From contig NZ_LR733275.1 in the NCBI RefSeq assembly GCF_902506415.1, positions 4,812,176 through 4,876,175 of the forward strand: a DNA stretch of 64,000 nt, given 5' to 3'. Origin of the DNA: Massilia sp. 9I (lineage in GTDB: Bacteria > Pseudomonadota > Gammaproteobacteria > Burkholderiales > Burkholderiaceae_D). The position numbers and the translations under genes were made by a program. Shown here one piece after another: positions 24,722-33,083 of this stretch (its first letter is position 1; the number at the start of each line of letters is the position of its first letter). Below the pieces are notes generated by a model that worked only from the letters and a program-made list of their open reading frames with translations, was not told the origin of the DNA and searched no databases.

Positions 24722-25336
24722 ATGAACACCACTGCCAAAAGCGAAGCCACCTTTGCGACCATCCTGGAAGCTGCCTACGACATGGCGGCCGCCGAGGGCA
24801 TCGGCAAGGTATCGCTGGGCGAACTGGCCAAGCGGACCGGCATCAGCAAGAGCGGCATCTTCTCGCGCGTCGGTTCGCTCGAGGCCCTGCAGGCGGCGGT
24901 GCTGGACGAGTACGACCGCCGCTTCGGCGAAGAGGTGTTCATGCCGGCGCTGCAGGTGGAGCGCGGCTTGCCGCGCCTGACCATGCAGGTCGAGCTGTGG
25001 CTCAAGAAGATCGGCAACGAAACCACGCGCGGAGGCTGCCTGTACACGGCCGGCGCCTTCGAGTTCGACGACGTGCCCGGTCCACTGCGCGACCGTATCG
25101 AGGCCGGGGTGAACCGCTGGCGCGGGTCGATGCGCAAGACTGTGCTGCAGGCGATGGAAGCCGGGCACCTGCGGCCGGATACCGAACCCGAGCAGCTGGT
25201 GTTCGAGATCTACAGCCTGGCCATCGGTGTGATGCACGACGCCCGCTTCCTGCGCGCGAACGCGGTGCCGCGGCGGGCGCAACGGGCATTCAACCGCCTG
25301 ATCTCGACGTACAAGAGCTTCAACGACCTGGAGTAG
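24722..25336 (+). CDS. TetR/AcrR-family transcriptional regulator
   Basis: This 204-residue regulator has an N-terminal helix-turn-helix (residues about 10-55, with VSLGELAKRTGISKSGIFSRVGSLEALQ) and a C-terminal ligand domain of the TetR_C type, containing GGCLYTAGAFEFDD. No Shine-Dalgarno is present, in keeping with a very short or absent leader. The gene is flanked on both sides by almost identical palindromes, which are likely its own operators. The downstream target under the second copy is a 36-residue ORF. The inducing ligand is unknown. Confidence 0.9.
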   Translation: MNTTAKSEATFATILEAAYDMAAAEGIGKVSLGELAKRTGISKSGIFSRVGSLEALQAAVLDEYDRRFGEEVFMPALQVERGLPRLTMQVELWLKKIGNETTRGGCLYTAGAFEFDDVPGPLRDRIEAGVNRWRGSMRKTVLQAMEAGHLRPDTEPEQLVFEIYSLAIGVMHDARFLRANAVPRRAQRAFNRLISTYKSFNDLE

Positions 25337-25344
25337 GGAAGTGC

Positions 25345-25372
25345 GGGACCGGCCATGCCTGTCCCTTTTTTT
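25345..25372 (+). terminator. Intrinsic terminator after tetR
   Basis: GGGAC (25345-25349) pairs with GTCCC (25361-25365) around an 11-base loop and is followed by seven T residues. It separates the tetR transcript from the second operator and small ORF. Confidence 0.65.
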
Positions 25373-25379
25373 GAAATGA

Positions 25380-25399
25380 TTTCGCACAGGTGTGCGAAA
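25380..25399. promoter_or_regulatory. TetR operator, copy 2
   Basis: TTTCGCACAGGTGTGCGAAA is symmetric except for its central bases and matches the tetR upstream palindrome at 19 of 20 positions. A -35-like TTGAAA (25371-25376) sits just before it. The 36-residue ORF begins 24 bases downstream, so a second TetR-controlled transcript is likely. Confidence 0.75.
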
Positions 25400-25423
25400 C
25401 GAGCTGTGCACAAGGAGTCGATC

Positions 25424-25534
25424 ATGTCTGCGTTCTGGTTGCTGCTGGTCCCCGTCGCCGGGTTTGGATGGTCCGTGGTGCGTGGTGTAATGGCCGCGCT
25501 GCCGAAATCGAATGAAGATTTCGTGTTCTGCTGA
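25424..25534 (+). CDS. Small membrane-type hypothetical protein (36 aa)
   Basis: The 36-residue peptide starts MSAFWLLLVPVAGFGW, continues through a hydrophobic stretch to about residue 26 and ends in a polar tail DFVFC. AAGGAG lies 7 bases before the ATG, a strong ribosome binding site. It follows the second TetR operator and a terminator, so it appears to have its own regulated promoter. One membrane segment is likely. No family recognised. A role in the response governed by the adjacent TetR protein is inference. Confidence 0.6.
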   Translation: MSAFWLLLVPVAGFGWSVVRGVMAALPKSNEDFVFC

Positions 25535-25542
25535 GCCGTAGC

Positions 25543-26445
25543 TCAGGTCAGCCAGGGCTGGCGCGGCAGGGCCTGGGCAAGATAGTTCACCATCGATTCG
25601 ATCTTCGCCGAGACGGCGGAATGCCGGTAATACACGGCATGGATCGGACGGCTTGCCGGGATCGTCAGCTCGGGCAGCACTTGCACCAGGCGGCCGGCGG
25701 CCAGGTCGCTCGCGGTGTGGAAGTCGGAGAAGCTGGCGATGCCCATGCCCTGCAGGGCGAGCTGGCACAGGGTTTCGCCGCTGGAGGATTTGAGGGTCGG
25801 CTCGATCCGCACCCGCTTGCCCTCGAGGTCGCGCAGCGGCCAGACGTTCAGGCTATCCGGTTCGCTGAAACCCAGCAGTTCGTGACCCATCAGCTCCGCC
25901 ACATTCGCCGGCGTGCCGCGCCGGTGCAGGTAGTCGGGGCTGGCCACCAACCGCAGCCGCGCATGGCCCAGCAGGCGGCTGTGCAGGGTCGAGTCCTTCA
26001 GTTCGCCGATCCGCACCGCCAGGTCCACGCGGCGTTCCAGCAGGTCGATAAAGCCTTCGTTGCTGCTGAGCGTGAGCGTCACGTTCGGATGCAGCGCGCG
26101 GTATTCCGGTATCAGCGGCACCAGCACGTGCAGCATGAAGGGCGTCGCCGCATCGATGCGCAGCTGGCCCGACAACTGTCCGCGCCGTTCCACGATGCGG
26201 TCTTCGGCGGCCTGCACGGCATGCAGGATGCCGCGGGCGTCGCTGAGGAAAGCATCGCCTTCGTCGGTGAGATCGAGCCGGCGCGTGGTCCGGCGCAGCA
26301 GTGTCGTCGCCAGCTTTTCTTCCAGCCGGCCGAGCAGCCGGCTCACCGTCGATACCGGCTGCCCGAGGCGCTCGGCGGCCGCCGTCATCGACCCCGTGTC
26401 TACGATGGCCAGGAACACAACCAGCTCGTCCAGCTCGATCTTCAT
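25543..26445 (-). CDS. LysR-family transcriptional regulator
   Basis: This 300-residue LysR regulator has an N-terminal winged HTH (residues 1-60, FLAIVDTGSMTAAAERLGQPVSTVSRLLGRLEE) and a LysR-substrate domain beginning near LSGQLRIDAATPFMLHVLVPLIPEY. It belongs to the group that includes DhcR/YafC-like regulators. It is divergently placed from the MFS exporter with under 100 bp between them, the classic arrangement for a LysR protein controlling its neighbour. The inducer is unknown. Confidence 0.92.
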   Translation of the reverse strand: MKIELDELVVFLAIVDTGSMTAAAERLGQPVSTVSRLLGRLEEKLATTLLRRTTRRLDLTDEGDAFLSDARGILHAVQAAEDRIVERRGQLSGQLRIDAATPFMLHVLVPLIPEYRALHPNVTLTLSSNEGFIDLLERRVDLAVRIGELKDSTLHSRLLGHARLRLVASPDYLHRRGTPANVAELMGHELLGFSEPDSLNVWPLRDLEGKRVRIEPTLKSSSGETLCQLALQGMGIASFSDFHTASDLAAGRLVQVLPELTIPASRPIHAVYYRHSAVSAKIESMVNYLAQALPRQPWLT

Positions 26446-26542
26446 TTTCTCGATTTCAGCAAAAGTATTTCTCGGATTGCCTACTTTATCTGAAAAATGA
26501 TCTTCGCGATAATGCTCGGCCTGTTACACGAAAGCCGAGTCC

Positions 26543-27766
26543 ATGCACGCACCTTCTTCTTCAAGCGATATCTCTTCCTCCCAGCACGCCAAAGGCGGCG
26601 CGGGCCTGGCCCTGCTGGCCCTGGCCGTCGGCGCCTTCGGCATCGGCACCACCGAGTTCGGCCCCATGGGCATGCTGCCGACGATCGCGAGCGGCGTCGG
26701 CGTCTCGATTCCGGCGGCCGGCATGCTGGTGTCCGCCTACGCCATCGGCGTCATGGCGGGCGCGCCCGTCATGAGCCTGCTGCTGGCGCGCTGGCCGCGG
26801 CGTCGTGCCCTGGTTGCCCTGATGGCCATCTTCGCGCTCGGGAACATCCTGTCGGCGCTCGCCCCGCAGTACGCCAGCCTGATGGCGGCGCGCGTGGTCA
26901 CCAGCCTGGCGCACGGCGCGTTCTTCGGCATCGGTTCGGTGGTGGCGGCGAGCATCGTGCCGCGCGAGCGCCAGGCGAGCGCGGTGGCGATGATGTTCCT
27001 GGGCCTGACCATCGCGAACATCGGCGGCGTGCCGGCGGCGACGTGGGTGAGCGAACACTTGGGCTGGCGCCAGTCCTTCGGCGCCATCGGCATGCTCGGT
27101 GTGGCCGCGATGGCGGCCCTCATGATGTTCCTACCGGCCGGGAGCCGCGGACGGGCACTGGACGTCAAGCGCGAGCTCAAGGTGCTGGCGCGCCCCGTGG
27201 TGCTGCAGGCGCTTCTCACCACCGTGCTGTCCTCGGCCGCCATGTTCGCCCTCTACACCTACATCAATCCGGTGCTGCAGACTTTCACGCAGGCCTCGCC
27301 CGGCTTCATCACCATGATGCTGGCGCTGATTGGTATCGGCTTCACGGTCGGTAACACCATCGGCGGCAAGATGGCCGACCGTTCGGTCGACCGCACCATC
27401 CTGTTCTTCCTGCTGGTCGAAGCCGCGACGATGATCGCCTTCCCGTGGCTGGCTGCGAGCAAGGCGGGTGCGGCCATCGGCCTGTTCGTCTGGTCCGCCG
27501 CGGCGTTCGCGCTGGTGCCGCCGGTGCAGATGCGCGTGATGCGCGCGGCAAGCGAAGCGCCGGGCCTGGCGTCCTCGGTCAACATCGGCGCCTTCAATCT
27601 CGGCAATGCGATCGGCGCCGCACTGGGGGCGGCGGTCCTGAACGCAGGCATGGCGTATCCGGCCGTGCTGTTCGGCGGCGCCGCCATGAGCATCCTCGCA
27701 CTCCTGCTGGTCGCCTGGGCCGCCTACAGCCGGCCCGCCGCCGCGGTGCCTAGCGCAGCAGCTTGA
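26543..27766 (+). CDS. MFS transporter, DHA1 drug/metabolite-efflux type
   Basis: This 407-residue inner-membrane protein has about 12 membrane segments. Signature elements are GAFGIGTTEFGPMGMLPTIA in helix 1, the loop with LARWPRRRALVAL, and helix 5 FLGLTIANIGGVPAATWVS, typical of the AraJ/NepI/YdhP branch of DHA1 efflux permeases. It probably exports small molecules such as sugars, nucleosides or drugs. It is likely controlled by the divergent LysR regulator. Its 3' end overlaps the convergent Hsp70 gene by 17 bp. Confidence 0.9.
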   Translation: MHAPSSSSDISSSQHAKGGAGLALLALAVGAFGIGTTEFGPMGMLPTIASGVGVSIPAAGMLVSAYAIGVMAGAPVMSLLLARWPRRRALVALMAIFALGNILSALAPQYASLMAARVVTSLAHGAFFGIGSVVAASIVPRERQASAVAMMFLGLTIANIGGVPAATWVSEHLGWRQSFGAIGMLGVAAMAALMMFLPAGSRGRALDVKRELKVLARPVVLQALLTTVLSSAAMFALYTYINPVLQTFTQASPGFITMMLALIGIGFTVGNTIGGKMADRSVDRTILFFLLVEAATMIAFPWLAASKAGAAIGLFVWSAAAFALVPPVQMRVMRAASEAPGLASSVNIGAFNLGNAIGAALGAAVLNAGMAYPAVLFGGAAMSILALLLVAWAAYSRPAAAVPSAAA

Positions 27767-30545
27767 GTCCGGGCGGCAGCGCGTCGCCCAGCATGCGGGT
27801 CTCGACCGCCTGGTCGAGCTCCACTACCTCGCGTACCATGGCCGCCCAGGCTGGCGGTGCGCCGCTGGCGGCCAGGCGGCGCAGCACCTCGTCCCGCACC
27901 GCCAGGCTGATGTCGCGCGAGCGGTCGCCGGTCATGCGGGCGATGTGGGCGGCGGCAAAGCCGGCCGGTTCGATCTTCTTCCAGTCGAGCTGCAGGAGCT
28001 GGCCCAGCCAGCTTTCTGCGGAAGCGGCGGGCGCCACTTCGTGCGCGGCGCCGTGGAAGGACTGGCGCGCGCCTACACGGCCGAGGGCCCACAGGTAGCG
28101 TCCATAACGCGCCGCGGCGCGAGCGTCGATCTTCGCGCCGCTCGGCATTGCCAATATCTGTCCCATCAGCCAATCCCCGATCTCGGCCTTGTAGGCGGAG
28201 GGGATGCGCTCGAGCGAGGCGCCGACGCGCAGCATGTCGTCTTCGCTGCCGTCCACCAGCGTCACAGGGCGGCGCCCGCGTTCCGATTCGTCGGCCTGCA
28301 GGTTGAAGGCGAAGTCGTCGAGCAGGCGCAGCTGTGCTTCAGTCGACAGGCCGCCGGCCACGCGGCGCCACAGCGTCCACCATTCGGCGCGCGCCTGGCT
28401 GTCCTTGTGGTACTGGACGCCGTTCTCGAACATGCTCCACAGCTGCTCGATGCGCCATTCGTCGAGCGGATGGCCGAAGCCGGGCCGCAGGCAGTAACCG
28501 GCGAGGTTCAGCCACACGCGTTCATGCTCGCTCGACCTGCGGCGGCCCTTGGCGCGCACCAAGAGAGCGTCGAACAGGCGCCGCAGCAGCGGCGTCGTCC
28601 AGCGTTCGCGTCCGCCCAGCAGGTGTTCGAGCGAACCGCGCAGCTGGCGCACTTCGCGCGGGTCGACCTGCAGCGAGCGGTTGCCGAAGATGCGGTCGAT
28701 GCGGGCGATCGCTTCATCGAGTTCGACCGGCAGCGCTTCCTCCTCGACCGGTTCGTCCTGCGCGCGCAGCTGGAATTCGAGGCGCCAGCGCTGGGACGCA
28801 TCCTCTTCGGCGATGCAGAAGACCTCGAGCGTGCCCACTTCGGACAGCACCGCGGCAAGCTGCACCGGAATGTCGGCGCTGCGCTTGCTGCGTAATACCG
28901 TGGAGATGGCGGGCAGGCGTACGATGTCCGTGGCGGGCAGGTCCAGCAAATCGCCGGCCTGCGGCAGCACGCCGGCCGGATCGGCCGTCGACGAGACCAG
29001 ATGGAAGCGCACGGGGCGGCCCAGGCGCAGGGCGAAGCTGCGGCCTTCAAGGCGCACTTCTTCGCCGGCCGGCGCACCGCGCGGTAGCAGGCAGACGGCA
29101 CGGACGGAGTCGCCGGACTGCTCGGCATCGAGCAGCAGGTAGTAGTTGCGCGCCGAGCCGCTTTCGATGGCGGGCGCCTGGCCGGCACGCGCCAGCGAAT
29201 AGGCGACGCCGCCGCGTGCCACGGCCACGTCCGGATCTTCGTTGTGCAGCACCTGGATCGGCGCCCCACGCCAGGCCGACAGGACGTCCGCGAGGCGCTG
29301 CGCCAACGCGGCGCCGCGGAACACGCCGCCGTTGAGCAGCAGGGTGTCGGGCACGGGCAAAGCGCCGTCGTCCCCGATGCCGAGCGCTTCGCGCGCCGCC
29401 TGCGCGTGCTGGCGCAGGAAGCCGGCCAGGTGGCGCGTGATGGCCGGATCGCTCGCATACGGCAGGCCGAATTCGACGATGCCGGCGCGTGCGCGCTTGG
29501 CCGCCTCCTGAGTTTCATTGGGCGGCAGGAAGCCGTCGAGCACGATGCGCTGCACATCATCGCGCGCGATGGTGGCCGAGCGGCTGGCGCCGATCAGGCG
29601 CGAACCGGAGCCGAGCAGGGTCACGTTCACCTGGTCCGGCGCATCGGGCGCCAGCAGCTGTTCCTTGGCGGCGCGGCAGCGTTCCGTCAGCTGCGCCAGG
29701 CGGCCGGCGGACAGGCGCTCTGGATTGCCCAGGCGCGATTCGGCCAAGTGCGCCAGCGCCAGGTCCATGTTGTCGCCGCCGAGGATCAGGTGATTACCGA
29801 CGCCGATACGTGTCAGCTTCGGCTGGCCATCGTCCTCCAGCTCGACCTTGACCAGGCTGAAGTCGGTGGTGCCGCCGCCGACGTCGGCCACCAGCACCAG
29901 TTTCGTGTGCGCCAGGTCTTGGGCCAATGTCGCGCGATGGCGGTACAGCCAGTCATACAAGGCGGCTTGCGGTTCTTCCAGCAGGCGCAGCTCCGGCAGG
30001 CCGGCCATGCGCGCCGCTTGCAGGGTCAGTGCGCGCGCGCCTTCATCAAAAGACGCGGGAACGGTGAGGACGATCTGCTGGCGCTCGAGCGGCGCCTTGG
30101 GAAAGCGCCGGTTCCAGGCCGCGCGCAGGTGCGCGAGGTAGCTGGCGCTGGCCGCCACCGGCGACAGCTTCGCGACGTCGGCCTCCTCGGCGCCCCAGGG
30201 CAGGATGGCCGCCATGCGGTCCACGCCTGCATGCGACAGCCAGCTCTTGGCGCTGGCGACCAGGCGGCCCGGCGTCTGCGCGCCCAGCGCACGCGCCAGG
30301 CGGCCGACGGCGACGCGTTCAATGCCGGCCGGGTCCTGCTGAGGCCATGGGAGCTGGAGTTCGCCAGGGGCGAGTTCTTCCGGCGCAGGGTGATAGCGCA
30401 TCGAGGGCAGCAGTGGCGCGCTTGCTACTTCACCGGGCGCCACCAGCTGCTCGATCTGCAACAGCTCGACCTGTGCCGCACCAAGTGCGGCATAGGCCAG
30501 CACCGTGTTGGTGGTGCCCAGGTCGATGCTGACGAGGTAGCTCAC
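27750..30545 (-). CDS. Hsp70-family protein with large C-terminal DUF3731-type domain
   Basis: This 931-residue protein has an actin/Hsp70 ATPase domain: phosphate-1 SIDLGTTNTVLAY (residues about 6-18), phosphate-2 VADVGGGTTDFSLV, and RLLEEPQAALYDW. The C-terminal 350 residues are not a standard substrate-binding domain but a helical DUF3731-type region. There is no EEVD-like tail. It is the last gene of a three-gene operon, with an ATGA-type overlap with a second Hsp70 homologue upstream. The set DUF2760-Hsp70-Hsp70 is conserved but uncharacterised as far as I know. No DnaJ or GrpE partner is encoded nearby. Confidence 0.87.
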   Translation of the reverse strand: MSYLVSIDLGTTNTVLAYAALGAAQVELLQIEQLVAPGEVASAPLLPSMRYHPAPEELAPGELQLPWPQQDPAGIERVAVGRLARALGAQTPGRLVASAKSWLSHAGVDRMAAILPWGAEEADVAKLSPVAASASYLAHLRAAWNRRFPKAPLERQQIVLTVPASFDEGARALTLQAARMAGLPELRLLEEPQAALYDWLYRHRATLAQDLAHTKLVLVADVGGGTTDFSLVKVELEDDGQPKLTRIGVGNHLILGGDNMDLALAHLAESRLGNPERLSAGRLAQLTERCRAAKEQLLAPDAPDQVNVTLLGSGSRLIGASRSATIARDDVQRIVLDGFLPPNETQEAAKRARAGIVEFGLPYASDPAITRHLAGFLRQHAQAAREALGIGDDGALPVPDTLLLNGGVFRGAALAQRLADVLSAWRGAPIQVLHNEDPDVAVARGGVAYSLARAGQAPAIESGSARNYYLLLDAEQSGDSVRAVCLLPRGAPAGEEVRLEGRSFALRLGRPVRFHLVSSTADPAGVLPQAGDLLDLPATDIVRLPAISTVLRSKRSADIPVQLAAVLSEVGTLEVFCIAEEDASQRWRLEFQLRAQDEPVEEEALPVELDEAIARIDRIFGNRSLQVDPREVRQLRGSLEHLLGGRERWTTPLLRRLFDALLVRAKGRRRSSEHERVWLNLAGYCLRPGFGHPLDEWRIEQLWSMFENGVQYHKDSQARAEWWTLWRRVAGGLSTEAQLRLLDDFAFNLQADESERGRRPVTLVDGSEDDMLRVGASLERIPSAYKAEIGDWLMGQILAMPSGAKIDARAAARYGRYLWALGRVGARQSFHGAAHEVAPAASAESWLGQLLQLDWKKIEPAGFAAAHIARMTGDRSRDISLAVRDEVLRRLAASGAPPAWAAMVREVVELDQAVETRMLGDALPPGLKLLR

Positions 30546-32377
30546 TGCTGGCGGACGTCGAACTCGATCTTCCAGCGCTGGCCGTCACGCGCAACAGCGG
30601 CCAGCTCCAGCGTTCCCGCATCGGTGGCCAGCGCGTGCAGCTTCACCTGCACCACGTCGCCGGCCACGCGGCCTTCGCCCGGCAGGGTCGCCTGGATTTC
30701 GTTCATCTCCTGCAGCTCGTCCGGACCCCAGAATTCCAGCACCTCGCCGATGCGGTCCTGGCGGCGCGTAGTCGAGCCGAAGAAGCGGAAGGTGACCGGC
30801 TCGCCCACCACCAGGCCGAATTCCTGGCCCGGCAGTTCGAGTTCGCTGCCTTCTTCCATGCCGAAAGGCGCCACGCACAGGGCTTCGATCGGCGGTTCCA
30901 TGCCGGGGATCGCCGGCATCGAGGATTCCACGCCGACGTAGTAGGATCGGGCGGTGCCGCCGCGGATGCGCACGCCACCGCCACGGCGCGCGTAGCTGAA
31001 GTAGGCCGCGCCGCGCGCGACTGCCAGGTCCAGGTCGGCGCCCTCCAGCATACGTGCGGGCTCGGCGCCTTCCATGTAGAGCCAGTCGTTGATGGTGTCC
31101 ATCACGCGCTGGGCCAGGATGGCCGACTTGAACACGCCGCCGTTGAACAGCACCGCACTCGGATGCAGGAAGCTGTGTTCGGGATTCACCGCGCGGCCGA
31201 AGCCTTCCAGCTCCGCAGTGGCGCCGGCCTGGCGCGCCAGGAAGGCTGCCAGGTGCTTCGTGATCGCGGCGTCCTGCGCGTACGGCAGGCCGACCTGGGT
31301 CAGGCCGGCGCGGGTGCGGGTAGCCGGACGCGCCGTGGCTTCCACGCGCGGGAAGAAACCGTCGGTGATGAAGGCGGTGACTTCGTCGCGCGTGAGTTCG
31401 GTGCGGATCGAGCCGCCGATGAGTTTCGAACCGCGGCTCGGCACCACGATCGGCCACACGGTGGCATTCGCATCGGCCAGCAGGTGTTCCTTGGCGCTGC
31501 GGCAGCCGTAGGTGAGGGCGCGCATCTGCCAGGAGTCGAGCTGGGTGCCGCCCGCCTGGAGCTTGCGTGCCACGAAGTGGGCCAGCGCCAGGTCCATGTT
31601 GTCGCCGCCCAGCAGGATATGGTCGCCCACCGCGACGCGGTGCGGTTCCAGCGTGCCGTCGCGTTCGAGGATCGCGATCAGCGAGAAGTCGCTGGTGCCG
31701 CCGCCCACGTCCACGACCAACACGATGTCGCCGGCCTTGACCTGCTTGCGCCACGCGCCTTTGCTTCCCTGGATCCAGCTGTACAGGGCCGCCTGCGGTT
31801 CTTCCAGCAAGGTCGGCGCGAAGCCGGCGTTACGCGCCGCCTCCGCGGTGAGTTCGCGCGCGCCCGGGTCGAACGAAGCGGGAATCGTGACCGTGACCTG
31901 CTGCTCCTCGAAACGCGCATCCGGATGGGCGGCGTTCCAGGCCTGGCGCAAGTGGGCCAGGTAGCGGGTCGAGGCTTCGAGCGGCGAGACGCGGGTGACT
32001 TCTTCCGGCGCGTCGTGCGGCAGGATGGCGGCGCGGCGGTCCACGCTCGGGTGGCTCAGCCAGCTCTTGGCCGAGGACACCAGGCGGATCGGGGTGGTGG
32101 CGCCGCGGCTGCGGGCCATCTCGCCGGCCACGAAGCCTTCGCCGCCGGCGCTCCACGGCAGCGCGGTTTCGCCCGGCGCCAGTTCGTCCGGGTGCGGCAG
32201 GTAGAGGAAGGAGGGCAGCAGCGGCAGCGCTTCGACGGTGCCGGGAGCGGTCAGCTGCGGGACCGGCAGCACGCCGTCGACGGTCTTCTCGCCGTCGCTG
32301 GCCTGCAGGTCGACATAGGACAGGGCGCTGTGAGTGGTGCCCAGGTCGATGCCGATGGCGTAGCGAGGATCGCTCAC
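30542..32377 (-). CDS. Hsp70-family protein (DnaK-like ATPase)
   Basis: This 611-residue protein has an intact Hsp70 nucleotide-binding domain: GIDLGTTHSALSYVD at residues about 8-22, LVVDVGGGTSDFSLIA, LLEEPQAALYSW, and GGVFKSAILAQRVMD. Residues about 470-611 form a short beta-rich C-terminal part, unlike the full DnaK substrate domain, and no EEVD tail is present. It overlaps the following Hsp70 gene and the preceding DUF2760 gene by 4 bp each, so all three are translationally coupled. Two different Hsp70-like ATPases side by side suggest a hetero-complex with DUF2760, which is inference. Confidence 0.87.
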   Translation of the reverse strand: MSDPRYAIGIDLGTTHSALSYVDLQASDGEKTVDGVLPVPQLTAPGTVEALPLLPSFLYLPHPDELAPGETALPWSAGGEGFVAGEMARSRGATTPIRLVSSAKSWLSHPSVDRRAAILPHDAPEEVTRVSPLEASTRYLAHLRQAWNAAHPDARFEEQQVTVTIPASFDPGARELTAEAARNAGFAPTLLEEPQAALYSWIQGSKGAWRKQVKAGDIVLVVDVGGGTSDFSLIAILERDGTLEPHRVAVGDHILLGGDNMDLALAHFVARKLQAGGTQLDSWQMRALTYGCRSAKEHLLADANATVWPIVVPSRGSKLIGGSIRTELTRDEVTAFITDGFFPRVEATARPATRTRAGLTQVGLPYAQDAAITKHLAAFLARQAGATAELEGFGRAVNPEHSFLHPSAVLFNGGVFKSAILAQRVMDTINDWLYMEGAEPARMLEGADLDLAVARGAAYFSYARRGGGVRIRGGTARSYYVGVESSMPAIPGMEPPIEALCVAPFGMEEGSELELPGQEFGLVVGEPVTFRFFGSTTRRQDRIGEVLEFWGPDELQEMNEIQATLPGEGRVAGDVVQVKLHALATDAGTLELAAVARDGQRWKIEFDVRQQ

Positions 32378-32958
32378 AGCTCCACCTCCGCCGGCGCCAG
32401 CACGCGCGCATCATGCTTCTCGGCCAGCTGCGGCAGCTGGACCTTGCTGGCGCGCCAGCCGCGGTGCGAGAGCGTGCCCTTGAACGGCGCCTGGCCGACC
32501 ACGTTGCCGGTCAGGCGCACGCTGGCGGCGTCGAAGCCTTCTTCCAGCGTGATGCGGGTGCCTTCGGTTTCAAGGCGCACCGGCTCGATCGTGAAGTGCT
32601 CGCGCAGCACGCGCGCGCAGCCTTCGTGCACCACGCGGGCGGCGGCGCCGATGTCGGCGTCGGAATAGGCGCTCAGGTTTTCCTGGGTGAAGTCGATCAG
32701 GCGCGCTTCGCGCTGGAACAGGCCCAGCAGTTGCAGGGCCGACTCGGCGCTCGGGGCGCGCAGCGGCGCGGCGGTCGGGGCCGGCGTCGGTGCTGCGGTA
32801 GGCGCGGCGGTCGGGGCAGGCGTCGGCATGGCCACCGGGCCCACTCCGTCATCGCGCACACGCGCCGCGAACTCGGCGTCGCCAAGTGATTTGAAGAAGG
32901 CGCCGAAGGCGATCGAAAGCCGGCTGAAGAAGCCCGGCAGATTGGTCGGAGTAGTCAT
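32374..32958 (-). CDS. DUF2760 domain protein
   Basis: The 194-residue protein starts the Hsp70 operon. Residues about 45-70 are a Pro/Ala/Thr repeat linker of PTAAP units. Residues about 75-194 are the DUF2760 domain, with LLGLFQREARLIDFTQENLSAYSDADIGAAARVVHEGC-type sequence ending APAEVEL. No signal or membrane segment. DUF2760 is almost always encoded beside Hsp70 homologues, so it is likely a partner or adaptor of these ATPases. Its biochemical role is unknown. Confidence 0.87.
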   Translation of the reverse strand: MTTPTNLPGFFSRLSIAFGAFFKSLGDAEFAARVRDDGVGPVAMPTPAPTAAPTAAPTPAPTAAPLRAPSAESALQLLGLFQREARLIDFTQENLSAYSDADIGAAARVVHEGCARVLREHFTIEPVRLETEGTRITLEEGFDAASVRLTGNVVGQAPFKGTLSHRGWRASKVQLPQLAEKHDARVLAPAEVEL

Positions 32959-33083
32959 TCTTGATGTTCTGTAGGGTAAGGGACGGCGGCGCTGTCGGAC
33001 AGAGTCCGGGCCGGGATCCGGAAAACGCGCATGATACCAGTTTGGCTACAGCCGAGGCACGCGCGTCCCCGACCCCGACCGGC

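Noticed and set aside
19051..25768. Two antisense open frames of about 1000-1140 residues under the GH109/TonB genes
   Set aside because: Mirror frames of high-GC coding DNA; composition is His/Gln/Arg/Ala/Val-rich without recognisable motifs.
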